Positions 7,065 to 16,316 of a DNA stretch of 39,959 nt are shown here, one piece after another (position 1 is the first letter of the stretch; each line of letters starts with the position of its first letter). Both the position numbers and the translations under genes were made by a program. This DNA is from Sphingobacteriales bacterium (GTDB lineage: Bacteria > Bacteroidota > Bacteroidia > Chitinophagales > Chitinophagaceae): contig JAIXWS010000098.1 of NCBI GenBank assembly GCA_027491165.1, forward strand, positions 1 to 39,959. Direction: 5' to 3'. A model generated the notes under the pieces. The model saw only the letters and a list, made by a program, of their open reading frames with translations. It had not been told where the DNA came from and did not search any database.

Positions 7065-8933
7065 TTATTTTTTTACAAACTGTTGAACATCAAAAATACT
7101 ATTTTTTGAGAAAAACTGAATTTGGTAATGTCCATTGGAAAGTTGTTGCAGATTGATTTTTTGTGTTGGTCCTGTAGTATGGCCTTTTTGCATGGTTTGC
7201 CCAAGTAGATTTTTGATTTCATAATACAAATCCATCTCTTGGCAATCTACTGTAAAATTCAGTTCTTCTGTAGTCGGGTTGGGCCAAATAGTTAGGGGTG
7301 TTTTTGGCCTGATTTTCTGCTCCTGAATTGTGGATCCAATAATGTCTTGCCCCAATATCGGACGAATCATCAATGCTCCACTAACAAGTGAAGGATTCCA
7401 TACATTCAACACATTGTAATAGGCGTGGTTGCCACCAATGCGATTGCGATCTAGACCAATGTACAAACTATCACTGCCACTGAGCGCTGCTTGGGTGGTG
7501 CCAATATAAAAAGTTCCCTTGGGCATAGGGATGGCTTTGTCAAATTTATAGATCCAAAAATGATTAATGGTATCTCTATAGCTGGGTTGTAAATTTTCTA
7601 ATTCATAAATAATCTTATCGGCACTAGAAGAGCCATAGGCAATACTTTGGTAGATAACGACTGAAAAGTATTTGTTGCTTGCGAGCGGAACTTGTCTTCC
7701 AAAATAGATCGCTACACCGCGTAAAGTATCGGGTTGATTGAGGTGCTGTTCAATAGCAATTTTACCCGGTAGTGTAGGGAAGAGATTGAGGAAATAACTC
7801 ATTTCGGCAGTGCCATCATCATAGGCTAAATAATTATCGAAAATTTGCGTACCAATGATGGTGTCATTTTCTTTGCTTGCATCACCCAATGGAGCTTGCA
7901 AATAATATTTGTGTTCAAAAATTACGGGGTCGTAATAGCCAAAACTGGGTGTAGTGCTGTAGGTATTCCATTCAATGTCTGCTGTAGCTTTTGAGGCAAT
8001 GTTTTTGTTGCTACCAGCATCGCTTGATAAGCTAATTAAAGAGGGAGATGTATAGGCGCTGTACCCGAAATTGGCAATATTTTGATTAGCATTAAAATTG
8101 TTTTTGATAACACTTTTAAATTTTGAGCTGCGTTCAGCACTCGCATTGGAGAGGTATTGTCGGTAGGGCATTGCCGTATAATCGTTCAATAAATTGGTAG
8201 GTGATAGGGTGAAGGCAACATCGTTAATGGCCGTATCAAATCTATTTCTACCACTGTTCATTCTGATATAGTCAATGTTCCATACATCGTCATTAAGGCC
8301 CATAGAAGCCTTATTGACAAATCTAAATTGAAAGCCACTATGCAGAAATTGGGTATCTACAAGGGCAATCATAACCTGCTTAAAATCGCTTAATAGGGTA
8401 TCACTTCTACTCCACACTTTGATCCAATTGCTGCTTTTGGAAGAAGATTTGAAATACAGCATCAAAGAGTCGTTTTTTTCGGGGGCAAAACCCATGCCAG
8501 CTGCTTGGAATAAAAAACTAAAGTAGATGCTATCGGCGGCTATCTTGCCGCTCAAGTCTATTTGTTGCGAAGTAAGACTGTCTGCATAACGAACGCTATT
8601 GGGATTACTCGTGTCGTATGGTTTTCCAAATTGATTTATCGCATCAAAGGTGGCAATGCCTCTGCTGTAGCTATTTACAGCCATTGTGTTATTGATATAA
8701 ACTTGTCGGTCTACCCATTTTGTTGGGTTGGGAATAGCATTGTATTGAGCAAAATCTTCAAAAAAGGGTAGTGTTAAAGCTGTCGTTTTTGCATGAATAA
8801 AGTTTCCACTCATTTTTTGCACAAAGGGATTGTAATCAATCGTGCCTATTTGTTCTTGAGCGAAACTATTTCCAAAGTTAAGTACTAAAAATACGTAGAG
8901 TAGGCAGCAAAATGTGGACAATTTTGTTTTCAT
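7065..8933 (-). CDS. Secreted protein with T9SS sorting domain, function unknown
   Basis: This 622-residue protein has a signal peptide ending about NSFAQ (residue 26). An N-terminal region (LPFFEDFAQYN to WNIDYIRMN, about 55-225) looks like the jelly-roll region common at the N-terminus of Bacteroidota T9SS cargo. A middle region follows with no recognised family, then a C-terminal sorting domain from LTIWPNPT to QFVKK. Note WPNP rather than the usual YPNP. No catalytic motif is visible. It lies between the PASTA gene upstream (107-nt gap) and the rhodanese downstream (2 nt), all on the same strand. Confidence 0.85.
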   Translation of the reverse strand: MKTKLSTFCCLLYVFLVLNFGNSFAQEQIGTIDYNPFVQKMSGNFIHAKTTALTLPFFEDFAQYNAIPNPTKWVDRQVYINNTMAVNSYSRGIATFDAINQFGKPYDTSNPNSVRYADSLTSQQIDLSGKIAADSIYFSFLFQAAGMGFAPEKNDSLMLYFKSSSKSSNWIKVWSRSDTLLSDFKQVMIALVDTQFLHSGFQFRFVNKASMGLNDDVWNIDYIRMNSGRNRFDTAINDVAFTLSPTNLLNDYTAMPYRQYLSNASAERSSKFKSVIKNNFNANQNIANFGYSAYTSPSLISLSSDAGSNKNIASKATADIEWNTYSTTPSFGYYDPVIFEHKYYLQAPLGDASKENDTIIGTQIFDNYLAYDDGTAEMSYFLNLFPTLPGKIAIEQHLNQPDTLRGVAIYFGRQVPLASNKYFSVVIYQSIAYGSSSADKIIYELENLQPSYRDTINHFWIYKFDKAIPMPKGTFYIGTTQAALSGSDSLYIGLDRNRIGGNHAYYNVLNVWNPSLVSGALMIRPILGQDIIGSTIQEQKIRPKTPLTIWPNPTTEELNFTVDCQEMDLYYEIKNLLGQTMQKGHTTGPTQKINLQQLSNGHYQIQFFSKNSIFDVQQFVKK

Positions 8934-9040
8934 GGCGCATTAATAAAATTATAGCAATAGTAGATAATAAACGCATTTCGGCACCCAATATTGCCCCGCT
9001 AAACCAAGTGTCAGGGCTCAATTGTAGAAAATCTTATCCC

Positions 9041-9880
9041 TTATTTTTGATCGCTACTATCATTGACTGGAGCACCACTTGGCTCGTGGATTAGATCTTC
9101 TTGTGTTGCATTTTGTTTAAAATAAAAACCCAACTCATCGCCTTCTCGTAATCTATTGGCTGTACCTAGTTCGTTTAAGGCGCTGGGCACTTGCATATAC
9201 ACAATGGCCGATGCGGTATCTGTAATTTCGTCTGATGCCACTGCGGTAAATAATAGATTATTAGCCGACAGCATGGCCACTGCTTCGGCATAGCTCAGTC
9301 CTACGATATCGGGTACATCAAATACGGTATTACCCAATCCATCTCCTAATACAAGACTAATTTTGCTGCCTTGGGGAATCATTTGGCCAGGGCGAATAAT
9401 GCTGCCATTAAACAGCTGATCCAATACAGCACCCTGTGCGATGTCTGGGCGATATGTAGTATCTCCCAATTCTAATTTGCTGCTGTTTAAGATCATGATG
9501 GCACTACGCAAGGATAGCCCATTAAGATTAGGCATGGGTGTTTTGGGAGGTTCCGCTTTGTTGACGGTTAAAAAAATGGTACGTCCCGGTTTTACGATTT
9601 CACCTACTTCTGGTTCTTGCCCAAGTATCGTCAATGCTTTTTTACTGGGGTCATAGGCCGAGTCTATTTGAATGTCGAAGCCTATTGTTTTTAGTTGTGA
9701 TTCCCCAGCTTTGAGGGGTTTCCCAACAATGTTGGGCACCTTTAATTGGGCTCCGTGTCCGGTAATAAATCCAAGCATAGCAAAGAATAGGAAGTACAAA
9801 ACGATGCACAAGCCAATAATGGCTAGAACATTCATTCTAAAGGAATTTTTGAAACCTGTTGATTTTACTTCTTTATTCAC
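9041..9880 (-). CDS. Membrane-anchored PASTA-domain protein
   Basis: The 279 residues comprise a short cytoplasmic N-terminus, one transmembrane helix (about residues 16-38), and three PASTA domains at about 48-110 (starts VPNIVGK), 116-182 (MPNLNGL) and 189-257 (VPDIVGL), then a hydrophilic tail. PASTA domains bind peptidoglycan fragments or mediate protein contacts in Ser/Thr kinases and penicillin-binding proteins. Here no kinase or transpeptidase domain is attached. The start is GTG at 9880; an ATG at residue 16 is possible but would begin at the helix itself. It lies 35 nt downstream of ddl, consistent with a shared cell-wall operon. Confidence 0.88.
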   Translation of the reverse strand: MNKEVKSTGFKNSFRMNVLAIIGLCIVLYFLFFAMLGFITGHGAQLKVPNIVGKPLKAGESQLKTIGFDIQIDSAYDPSKKALTILGQEPEVGEIVKPGRTIFLTVNKAEPPKTPMPNLNGLSLRSAIMILNSSKLELGDTTYRPDIAQGAVLDQLFNGSIIRPGQMIPQGSKISLVLGDGLGNTVFDVPDIVGLSYAEAVAMLSANNLLFTAVASDEITDTASAIVYMQVPSALNELGTANRLREGDELGFYFKQNATQEDLIHEPSGAPVNDSSDQK

Positions 9881-9915
9881 TTGCTTTATTTTAATGCGTC
9901 CGTTTTTTAATTATT

Positions 9916-10917
9916 TTATTTTTGCGCACGATTGAGCGCGTCTTCTAAAATGGCATTGTAAAATGTATGGAGTTCAATCCCTGCGCAACGCAATTGCTGC
10001 GGAACAATGCTGCTTTCGCTTTGGCCGGGCATAGTATTTACTTCTAAAAAGTACAGCTTATTGGTGTCTTTTTGTAAAATAAAATCCATGCGCACTACTC
10101 CTCGGCAATTCAGATATCGATACAAATATTGTGCCTTATTAGCCAATTGATTGTTGATTTCATCGCTAAGTTTTGCTGGGGTTATTTCGTTGGTAACACC
10201 CGGTGTGTATTTGGCTTCAAAATCAAAAATGGCTGTTTTACCCAATACAATTTCGGTTGGAGGTAAAGCGTGCAATTGTCCCGCGATATTGTACACGCCA
10301 ATAGTGAGTTCTCGACCTTCTATAAATTCTTCAATCAATACTTGGTCGTCTTCAGTAAAGGCTTTTTCAATAGCCGGCAATAATTTTTCTACAGAAGAAA
10401 CTTTGCTTACGCCCAAACTAGAGCCACTTTCATTGGGTTTAACAAAGAGGGGCATTTTTAATTGCTCTAAAATATTTCCAATAGAATAAGCTTGGTTCTT
10501 GAAGAGCAATACAGAATTGGATATGCCTACCACATGGGCATCTTTAACTACCTTATTACAATTGCTTTTATTAAACGTTAAGGCAGAAACAATCGTGTTG
10601 CAAGTGGTGTAGGGAATCTCTAACATATCTAGGTAGCCTTGCAATCTGCCATCTTCTCCTGGTGTACCATGCATGGCTATAAATGCTGCCTCAAAATTTA
10701 TTTTTTGTCCCTCGATGTTTAAGCTAAAATCATTTTTATCTACGCCTACCTTCTGTCCATTTTCTTGTTCATGCCACCAGCCTTCTTTGCTAATGATAAT
10801 CTTGTATATGTTGTATTTTTCTTTCGAAAGGTTTTCTTCAATGGTGTGAGCTGTCTTAAGCGAAATAACATATTCACCTGAATAACCTCCTGCTAATAAA
10901 GCAATATTTTTCTTCAT
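9916..10917 (-). CDS. ddl: D-alanine--D-alanine ligase
   Basis: This enzyme joins two D-Ala in an ATP-dependent reaction in the cytoplasm, supplying the dipeptide for peptidoglycan precursors. The 333 residues show the N-terminal LLAGGYSGEYVIS region, the ATP-grasp signature LFVKPNESGSSLGVSKV, VLIEEFIEGRELT, the metal-binding strand VVRMDFIL, and FLEVNTMPGQSESS. All are characteristic of Ddl and the length fits the family. The equivalent of the usual GGxSxE start is GGYSGE. A perfect TAnnTTTG box lies 30 nt upstream of the ATG, so this is probably the first gene of the ddl-PASTA operon. Confidence 0.96.
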   Translation of the reverse strand: MKKNIALLAGGYSGEYVISLKTAHTIEENLSKEKYNIYKIIISKEGWWHEQENGQKVGVDKNDFSLNIEGQKINFEAAFIAMHGTPGEDGRLQGYLDMLEIPYTTCNTIVSALTFNKSNCNKVVKDAHVVGISNSVLLFKNQAYSIGNILEQLKMPLFVKPNESGSSLGVSKVSSVEKLLPAIEKAFTEDDQVLIEEFIEGRELTIGVYNIAGQLHALPPTEIVLGKTAIFDFEAKYTPGVTNEITPAKLSDEINNQLANKAQYLYRYLNCRGVVRMDFILQKDTNKLYFLEVNTMPGQSESSIVPQQLRCAGIELHTFYNAILEDALNRAQK

Positions 10918-10946
10918 AAAAATTGTGTGCCTATAAAATGAATGCC

Positions 10947-10954
10947 CAAAGGTA
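10947..10954 (-). promoter_or_regulatory. Predicted -7 promoter box for ddl
   Basis: The minus strand reads TACCTTTG, a perfect match to the Bacteroidota -7 consensus TAnnTTTG, 29 nt before the ATG. The -33 region (TTAC at 19-nt spacing) matches TTTG poorly. Confidence 0.6.
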
Positions 10955-11000
10955 ATTTAAAAATACAGCCTAAGTAAGGATAATTTACTGGGCGGTTGAA

Positions 11001-11093
11001 CATAAGCGTTTTGGGATTAATACCTCTTATGTCTTAGTGGTCTCTGTCCAAGCATAGTATCTGTTCTAATAGCTCCTGTTGCAAAACAGAGAC
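11001..11093 (-). other. Possible structured region between DUF349 gene and ddl
   Basis: The 244-nt gap 10918-11161 has no supported gene. It contains an 8-bp inverted repeat (11040-11047 with 11086-11093, GTCTCTGT and ACAGAGAC, 38 nt apart) and a 6-bp one (CATAAG at 11001-11006 with CTTATG at 11026-11031). An A/T-only 9-bp hairpin abuts the DUF349 stop (11143-11162). The first two could form a folded RNA on the minus strand or be chance; no RNA family was recognised. Confidence 0.25.
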
Positions 11094-11161
11094 TTGTATG
11101 TTGATGCTTTTTTTGCCCGAATCCACATGCCCTTCTCTTTGCATTATTTTTGTAAAAATAA

Positions 11162-12820
11162 TTAAGATGCAGATTCACCAGGTGTTTCTGCAGTGCTTGA
11201 TTGAGCATCCAACTCCATTTGAGCGATTTGCGCTTGTAAACGCTCTATTTTGGGCGCTCTGTTTTTGATTCTCTGGTCTATTTCTATGACCAGTTGGCCC
11301 AAGTGCTTTTTCAGTTCTTCTGATTTTGGTCCTTCGCTTATGTTTTGAAGGCTTTCGTTAAACTCAATAATTTGAGCCTCTTCATCTGTCGATTCAAATA
11401 TCATCTCCTCTAAGCTCTTTTTTAAATCAATAAGGCGTTGGGCTTTATTTTTTTCTTCTTGTTGTTTTTGTGCTGCCCTTTGTTGTTCCAACTCTTCGTC
11501 ACGACGCTTTCTATCTGCGTCACGGCGTGCTCTATCTTCGTCTTTGCGATTAAAAAAGTATTTTCTAGCTGCAATAAACTGCTCCCATTGGACCTCGCTT
11601 TGTTCTTTAGCTACTTGACCTATTTTTTTCCATTCTTCAAAAATTAAGTTCATTTCTTCGCTTGTTGCTCTCCAATTATTGCTTTCTTTCAAGGCTTCAA
11701 CGCGTTCAACCAGCTTTTGCTTTTTAATATAGTTTTCTTCAAGCATTGTTTTAAATAGCTCTGTTTTTGCACGCTTTGCATTAAAGAATACTTCTTTGGC
11801 TGCATTAAATCTATCCCACAACAGGTTGCTGAATTCGGCGGGCACACTGCCAATTCCTTTCCATTCAGTCATTAAGTCGGCATAAGCTTGTGTTGTAATA
11901 GCCCAGTCTGTGCTGTCTTTGATGCTTTCAGCTTTTTCTACAATGGCTAATTTTTTTTCATAGTTGGCCTCTTGCTCCACTTTTATTTGGTCAGTGTGGA
12001 TTTTTTTGCGGTCGAAAAAATTATTTTTAGCGCTAATAATTCTTTGCCATAGAGCTTCATTTTTTTCGGGCATGGTTTTGCCAATCCCTTTCCATTCTTC
12101 CAAAATTTGTTTAAAAATTTCCGATGTTTCTTTCCAGTTTTCAGAGTTGGCTAGAGCCTCCGCCTTGTCTGCTAATTCCATTTTGAGATCTAGGTTCTGA
12201 AGCATTTCTTTACCAATTTCTTCTTGGTGGTTTCTCTTGTCTTCAAAAAACTTGGCTTTTATACGTTCCAATTTATCCCATAGTTCTTCATTTCGTTTTT
12301 TATCCACATAGCCCATTGATTTCCATCGCTCCCCAAATTCTTTAAATTTTTGGGTCATGTCTTTCCAATTGTTATGCTCTAGGCTCATAGCTTCGGCTTC
12401 GGCCACCAAAGCGCATTTTTCTTGGTAGTTTTTTTCAATTTGTCCTTGAATCTCAGATTCAAATTGGCTTATTGTAGCGAGCAAGGCGTTGAAATCACCA
12501 ATTGCATTTGTCTGTTTAATATGATCATGGAAACGGTTTATCTTACCCATGAGCTTTAGCTTGTCGCTCGCCTCATTCCATTCCTTCTCTAGCTCGACAC
12601 ATTGCTTATTCAGCTCTGTAAATTTCTCTATTAAATTTTGAATTACGGCATCCCCAGTTACAGGGTTCAATATCGACATTGTCTTCTGTTCAAAAGGTTT
12701 TACCCTTAATTGAGCTCCCTCTTCTAGGCTGCAATATTCTTTGCCGGCAAAGCTTTTAGCATTCCACCATACTTGTAATTGCTCTGTAGTGCTCAGGGCT
12801 GTTTGATTAGTCGTATCCAT
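11162..12820 (-). CDS. DUF349 repeat coiled-coil protein
   Basis: The 552 residues contain four consecutive DUF349 units of about 75 residues between roughly 135 and 440. Each has the pattern W-x-x-x-T ... EWKxIG ... LWxRFxxAKxxFF (for example EEWKGIGKTMPEKNEALW). A highly charged helix rich in Arg, Glu and Gln (about 435-475) and a Glu-rich C-terminal helical part follow. The protein is predicted to be long, alpha-helical and cytoplasmic, with no catalytic motif. DUF349 proteins are widespread in Bacteroidota and Actinobacteria without a settled function. A terminator lies upstream, so it is transcribed separately from the DUF4197 gene. Confidence 0.88.
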   Translation of the reverse strand: MDTTNQTALSTTEQLQVWWNAKSFAGKEYCSLEEGAQLRVKPFEQKTMSILNPVTGDAVIQNLIEKFTELNKQCVELEKEWNEASDKLKLMGKINRFHDHIKQTNAIGDFNALLATISQFESEIQGQIEKNYQEKCALVAEAEAMSLEHNNWKDMTQKFKEFGERWKSMGYVDKKRNEELWDKLERIKAKFFEDKRNHQEEIGKEMLQNLDLKMELADKAEALANSENWKETSEIFKQILEEWKGIGKTMPEKNEALWQRIISAKNNFFDRKKIHTDQIKVEQEANYEKKLAIVEKAESIKDSTDWAITTQAYADLMTEWKGIGSVPAEFSNLLWDRFNAAKEVFFNAKRAKTELFKTMLEENYIKKQKLVERVEALKESNNWRATSEEMNLIFEEWKKIGQVAKEQSEVQWEQFIAARKYFFNRKDEDRARRDADRKRRDEELEQQRAAQKQQEEKNKAQRLIDLKKSLEEMIFESTDEEAQIIEFNESLQNISEGPKSEELKKHLGQLVIEIDQRIKNRAPKIERLQAQIAQMELDAQSSTAETPGESAS

Positions 12821-12896
12821 AAAATAAAATGAGTAAGATCAAGAAGTTGAAGGTATGGAATATTTTGAGAATAAGAAAGGGGCCAATGTTAGCTTT

Positions 12897-12935
12897 TTAC
12901 AAAAAAAATAGCCTTCATTTCTGAAGGCTATTTTT
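12897..12935 (-). terminator. Terminator of the DUF4197 gene
   Basis: Arms 12904-12917 and 12922-12935 are perfect complements (14 bp, core ATAGCCTTCA) around a 4-nt loop. On the minus strand a U run from the A tract at 12897-12904 follows. It lies 21 nt past the stop at 12956. Confidence 0.88.
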
Positions 12936-12955
12936 AGAAGTTATGGTCTACAATT

Positions 12956-13744
12956 TTATTTTTTGATAGAACCAAAAACACGGGTAATGATATCGCTACC
13001 AGTGCCTACAGGGTCTAGTCTTATTTTCTTTTCTTCGCCAGCAATAGCAGTAAATAGACCGTTTAATGCACGTTCTGTAACATAACCTGTAAGGTCGGTA
13101 TTTACGCGCGCTTTGATGATAGGTAAAGTATTGTAAACACTGAATACTTGAGCCCAAGCTTCCTCAACATTATGCTTGCTCATCGAACGAGCAATAATAG
13201 GGCGGAAGGCTTCTGTAATTTGAGGCGTAGTTCGTGTACGCAATAGGTTAGTTGCGGCATTGTCGCCACCGTTTAAAATAGACAGTGCATCTTGGATAGT
13301 GAAAGAGCTAATGCTGTTTGCCAATATGGGCAAAGCTTCTGCAGATGCATCTTCAGCGGCACGGTTCATCGATACTATCGCTTCGTCCACTACTTTTCCC
13401 ATACCCATTTGGCGCATTTTGGCTTCTATATTGCGCACTTCAGCAGGCATTAATATTTTAATAAGTGCGTTGCCCAAAAAGCCATCTTGTGCCGATAAGT
13501 TTTTAGTGGCAGTTTGCGCACCTAGTTTTAAAGCTGCCCTTAAGCCACTGCCAATTTCTTCGTTATTCATCAACTTAGTAGGCGTTGGTTCTTTTTTGTA
13601 AGGGTTTGGAGTAGATGTTGCCGTAATGATTTCTTTGGGCTTAGCAATTTGATTTGCCTTTTTTATCACCTCTTGAAAGCTTTGTGCTTGCACGCTGGCA
13701 AGTCCCGCAGGAATCAAAAATAAAGAGAGCAATATTTTTTTCAT
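12956..13744 (-). CDS. DUF4197 family exported protein
   Basis: This 262-residue protein has a signal peptide ending SVQAQ (about residue 21) and a DUF4197 domain. Visible family features are GLRAALKLGAQTA, ILMPAEVRNIE, the SSFTIQDALSILNGGDNAAT stretch and EEKKIRLDP near the C-terminus. The family is exported and of unknown function. The frame extends upstream to 13792, but a perfect TATATTTG promoter box lies at 13772-13779 and the signal peptide starts at MKKILLSL, so the ATG at 13744 is chosen. It follows the outer-membrane receptor gene on the same strand but appears to have its own promoter. Confidence 0.88.
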   Translation of the reverse strand: MKKILLSLFLIPAGLASVQAQSFQEVIKKANQIAKPKEIITATSTPNPYKKEPTPTKLMNNEEIGSGLRAALKLGAQTATKNLSAQDGFLGNALIKILMPAEVRNIEAKMRQMGMGKVVDEAIVSMNRAAEDASAEALPILANSISSFTIQDALSILNGGDNAATNLLRTRTTPQITEAFRPIIARSMSKHNVEEAWAQVFSVYNTLPIIKARVNTDLTGYVTERALNGLFTAIAGEEKKIRLDPVGTGSDIITRVFGSIKK

Positions 13745-13771
13745 AAATCGTGTTTTGATGTTTTGTTGCAA

Positions 13772-13779
13772 CAAATATA
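13772..13779 (-). promoter_or_regulatory. Predicted -7 promoter box for the DUF4197 gene
   Basis: The minus strand reads TATATTTG, a perfect TAnnTTTG, 27 nt before the chosen ATG. It lies within the longer reading frame and so helps to reject the upstream start. Confidence 0.6.
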
Positions 13780-13799
13780 ATGCCAAATTCAATTGCTAG

Positions 13800-16316
13800 T
13801 TATTTTTGACCGCCACCACCTCCATTATTATCATCTTCTCCACCAGACTTTAAATTACCATCCCTTGTCTGCAGTTCTTTCTTTTGGTCGGTAGTTTTTC
13901 CTCTTCTTCCTCTTCCTCCTCCCATCGATTGGTTAAATTCTGTTTTGCCAAATTTGTAAGTGAAAGTTAATGTGGCTATACGAGTCTCTCTATCACGGTA
14001 AATGCTTTGCTCGTACAAGGGCAAGTTGAAGTTGGTCGTGTATTTTCGAGTATTAAAAATATCCGTAACATTAAGGGTAAGACTTGCTTTATTGCCTTTT
14101 AAGAAAGTGCCTTTAAGGGCTAAATCCATCCAATATACTTCTTGCAAACGCCCTTGGGCTGCAGGTTTGGCACTTTCGTAATTGCCCATAAATTGTAAGG
14201 ACAATTGCTTGCTGAATTTATAATTACTGTTCAGTTTGGCAAACCAGCTAAATCCTTCATTGTTGATACTTGGGTCAACATTTGATCCATCAATTTTGTT
14301 TTGAAAGAAATTGGTGCTCAAGGTCGCATCCCAAGCTTTGGTGATTTGTGATTTACCGATAAGTTCTAGTCCAAATGTTCGTCCCGAACTCAGGTTTACA
14401 TTTTGGCTAAAGCTGGTACCATCCGCATAGGTTTTTGTATAATTTTGACTGAGGTTATTGGTGTTTTGAAAGTATACGCTAGCCATAATGTTGTTGCCTT
14501 TGGGCAATTGTATGTTATAAGCGATTTCAACATTATCGATGAATTCGGGTTCCAAATTGGGATTGCCTGAAGTAGTGTCTAAGGCATTGCTGATGTTTAA
14601 ATAAGGTAATAATTGGCGGAAATAGGGTCTGTCTGTACGACGGGAATAGTTGAGGTAAACTTGTTGCGTTTCTTTGAGTTGATAGGCCAAATAAGCAGTT
14701 GGGAAAAGATTTAGAAAAGAATTGTTGTAATTGGTGAGTACCGTTGCACCGCCATAGCCATTATAACTTGCATATTCTAGTCGCAAGCCACCTTGATAGC
14801 TCCATTTTTTGTATTTATTGGTATAGTTGGTATAGGCTGCGTGCGTGTGTTGGTCATATTTATATTCGTTTTTCAATACAAAATCGGTATTGGCAGTGCC
14901 ACCTGGTAGCGTAATGGTTGCATTATTTTTGGAATCAAACCAAAAGTTTTGAGATTTTAATCCGGCCTCTATTTTGGCTTCTTTTTTGCCTAGTGGGCTG
15001 CTAAAGTCTGTTTGGATATTAAAGTTGCGGTTGGTATTGGCGCTCGGTACTTCTTGTACGGTAACTCCCGAAGCAACATTGCCCTTAGCATCTAGGTCGT
15101 AGGTCCGCAAATTTTGATTGATATCTGTTTGCGAATAGGAAAAGGAGGCATCTGTTACAAGCTCCTGTTTTGGTTTTTTGAATTTGTGTTTCCAATTCAT
15201 GTTGGTAGAGCCACTGTTAGGGCCACCCCTAAAAATCTCGTCGCGGCGCTGGATGCCATACACAATACCCGGCGCAGAAAGCAAGTCAAATTCTTGATAG
15301 CCCTTGTTGCCAAAGCGCATAAAGTTGATGTTTTGCGTGAGTGATAGGGTATTTAAGGAATCAGGGTTATAACCCACTGTGATGGAGTTAAAGGATCCAT
15401 CAAATTGCCTCAATCCATCGGCAGCGGTATAGGATCCAGAGTCATTATTGCGGTTGCTTCTTTGCGTTGTGTTTCTTTGGTAGTTGTTGCTGATGCGGAA
15501 ATTACTGTTCAGCGCATAGTTCCATTTGTCTTTACGCATATTAATATTGAGTCCGCCATTGTATTTATCCCTAGTGCCAGCACCAAGGGTGAGCATGCCA
15601 TTTAAACCTTGGTTTTTGCTGGCTTTGGTAATGATGTTGATGATGCCTGTTTTGCCCTGAGCATCATATTTAGACGATGGGTTGGTAATGATTTCGACAT
15701 TGTCGATACTGGCTGCTGGTAAGGCTTGTAAGGCCGAAGCGACATCACCTGCTAATAGGGTAGCGGGTCGGCCGTCAATTAAAATGGTTACATTGCTTTT
15801 GCCACGGAGGCTCACATTGCCCGAGGCATCTACCGTTACCGAAGGGATATTTTGTAAGACATCGGCAGCGGTACCACCGGTAGCGGTTATATTTTTATCT
15901 ACATTAAATGTTTTTTTATCGATGCTCATTTCGAGCATGTTTTTTTCTTTTACAATCGCTACTTCTTTGAGTGATCGCTCGCTTGAACGCAAAATGATAT
16001 TGCCCAAATTCACATCGGCAGAGCCAGTTTTGACCACAATAGCTTCGCTGATATACTCTTTGAATCCTAATAAGGTAATTTTGATTTTATAATTGCCTTC
16101 AGCTACATTGTCTATGCTAAAAGTGCCGTCATCCTTGCTAGTATTACCGCTTACAAAACTATTGTCCATACTTTTTAGTAGCGAAATGCTGGCATCTGCT
16201 ATAGGTGCTTTATCGGTAGACTGTAAGCTGCCTCGGATATTGATTGTAAGCGCTTGAGCCCAAGTATTTAGCGATACGGCAAAATAGAGGAGCAACAGAG
16301 GTAGGCATTTTTTCAT
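13800..16316 (-). CDS. TonB-dependent receptor-like outer-membrane beta-barrel protein
   Basis: The 838-residue protein has a signal peptide ending about NTWAQA, a carboxypeptidase-regulatory-like beta-sandwich (about 25-110, IADASISLL to YKIKITLLGFKEY), a plug domain (about 130-230, containing GTAADVLQNIPSVTVDASG and SSKYDAQGKTGIINIITK), and an Asn- and Tyr-rich barrel of the 'outer membrane beta-barrel' family. It is probably a gated outer-membrane channel or receptor; the substrate is unknown, and no SusD partner is adjacent. The last barrel strand (TLTFTYKFGK) is followed by about 45 basic and Gly-rich residues (RGRRGK, GGGGGQK). The start is set at MKKCLPLLLL. Confidence 0.9.
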   Translation of the reverse strand: MKKCLPLLLLYFAVSLNTWAQALTINIRGSLQSTDKAPIADASISLLKSMDNSFVSGNTSKDDGTFSIDNVAEGNYKIKITLLGFKEYISEAIVVKTGSADVNLGNIILRSSERSLKEVAIVKEKNMLEMSIDKKTFNVDKNITATGGTAADVLQNIPSVTVDASGNVSLRGKSNVTILIDGRPATLLAGDVASALQALPAASIDNVEIITNPSSKYDAQGKTGIINIITKASKNQGLNGMLTLGAGTRDKYNGGLNINMRKDKWNYALNSNFRISNNYQRNTTQRSNRNNDSGSYTAADGLRQFDGSFNSITVGYNPDSLNTLSLTQNINFMRFGNKGYQEFDLLSAPGIVYGIQRRDEIFRGGPNSGSTNMNWKHKFKKPKQELVTDASFSYSQTDINQNLRTYDLDAKGNVASGVTVQEVPSANTNRNFNIQTDFSSPLGKKEAKIEAGLKSQNFWFDSKNNATITLPGGTANTDFVLKNEYKYDQHTHAAYTNYTNKYKKWSYQGGLRLEYASYNGYGGATVLTNYNNSFLNLFPTAYLAYQLKETQQVYLNYSRRTDRPYFRQLLPYLNISNALDTTSGNPNLEPEFIDNVEIAYNIQLPKGNNIMASVYFQNTNNLSQNYTKTYADGTSFSQNVNLSSGRTFGLELIGKSQITKAWDATLSTNFFQNKIDGSNVDPSINNEGFSWFAKLNSNYKFSKQLSLQFMGNYESAKPAAQGRLQEVYWMDLALKGTFLKGNKASLTLNVTDIFNTRKYTTNFNLPLYEQSIYRDRETRIATLTFTYKFGKTEFNQSMGGGRGRRGKTTDQKKELQTRDGNLKSGGEDDNNGGGGGQK

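Noticed and set aside
11017-11208. A 63-codon minus-strand frame overlapping the end of the DUF349 gene
   Set aside because: It starts inside the DUF349 coding region in another frame, has low-complexity composition and no family resemblance.
13745-13792. Longer N-terminus for the DUF4197 protein
   Set aside because: A perfect promoter box lies inside it and the signal peptide begins at the ATG at 13744.
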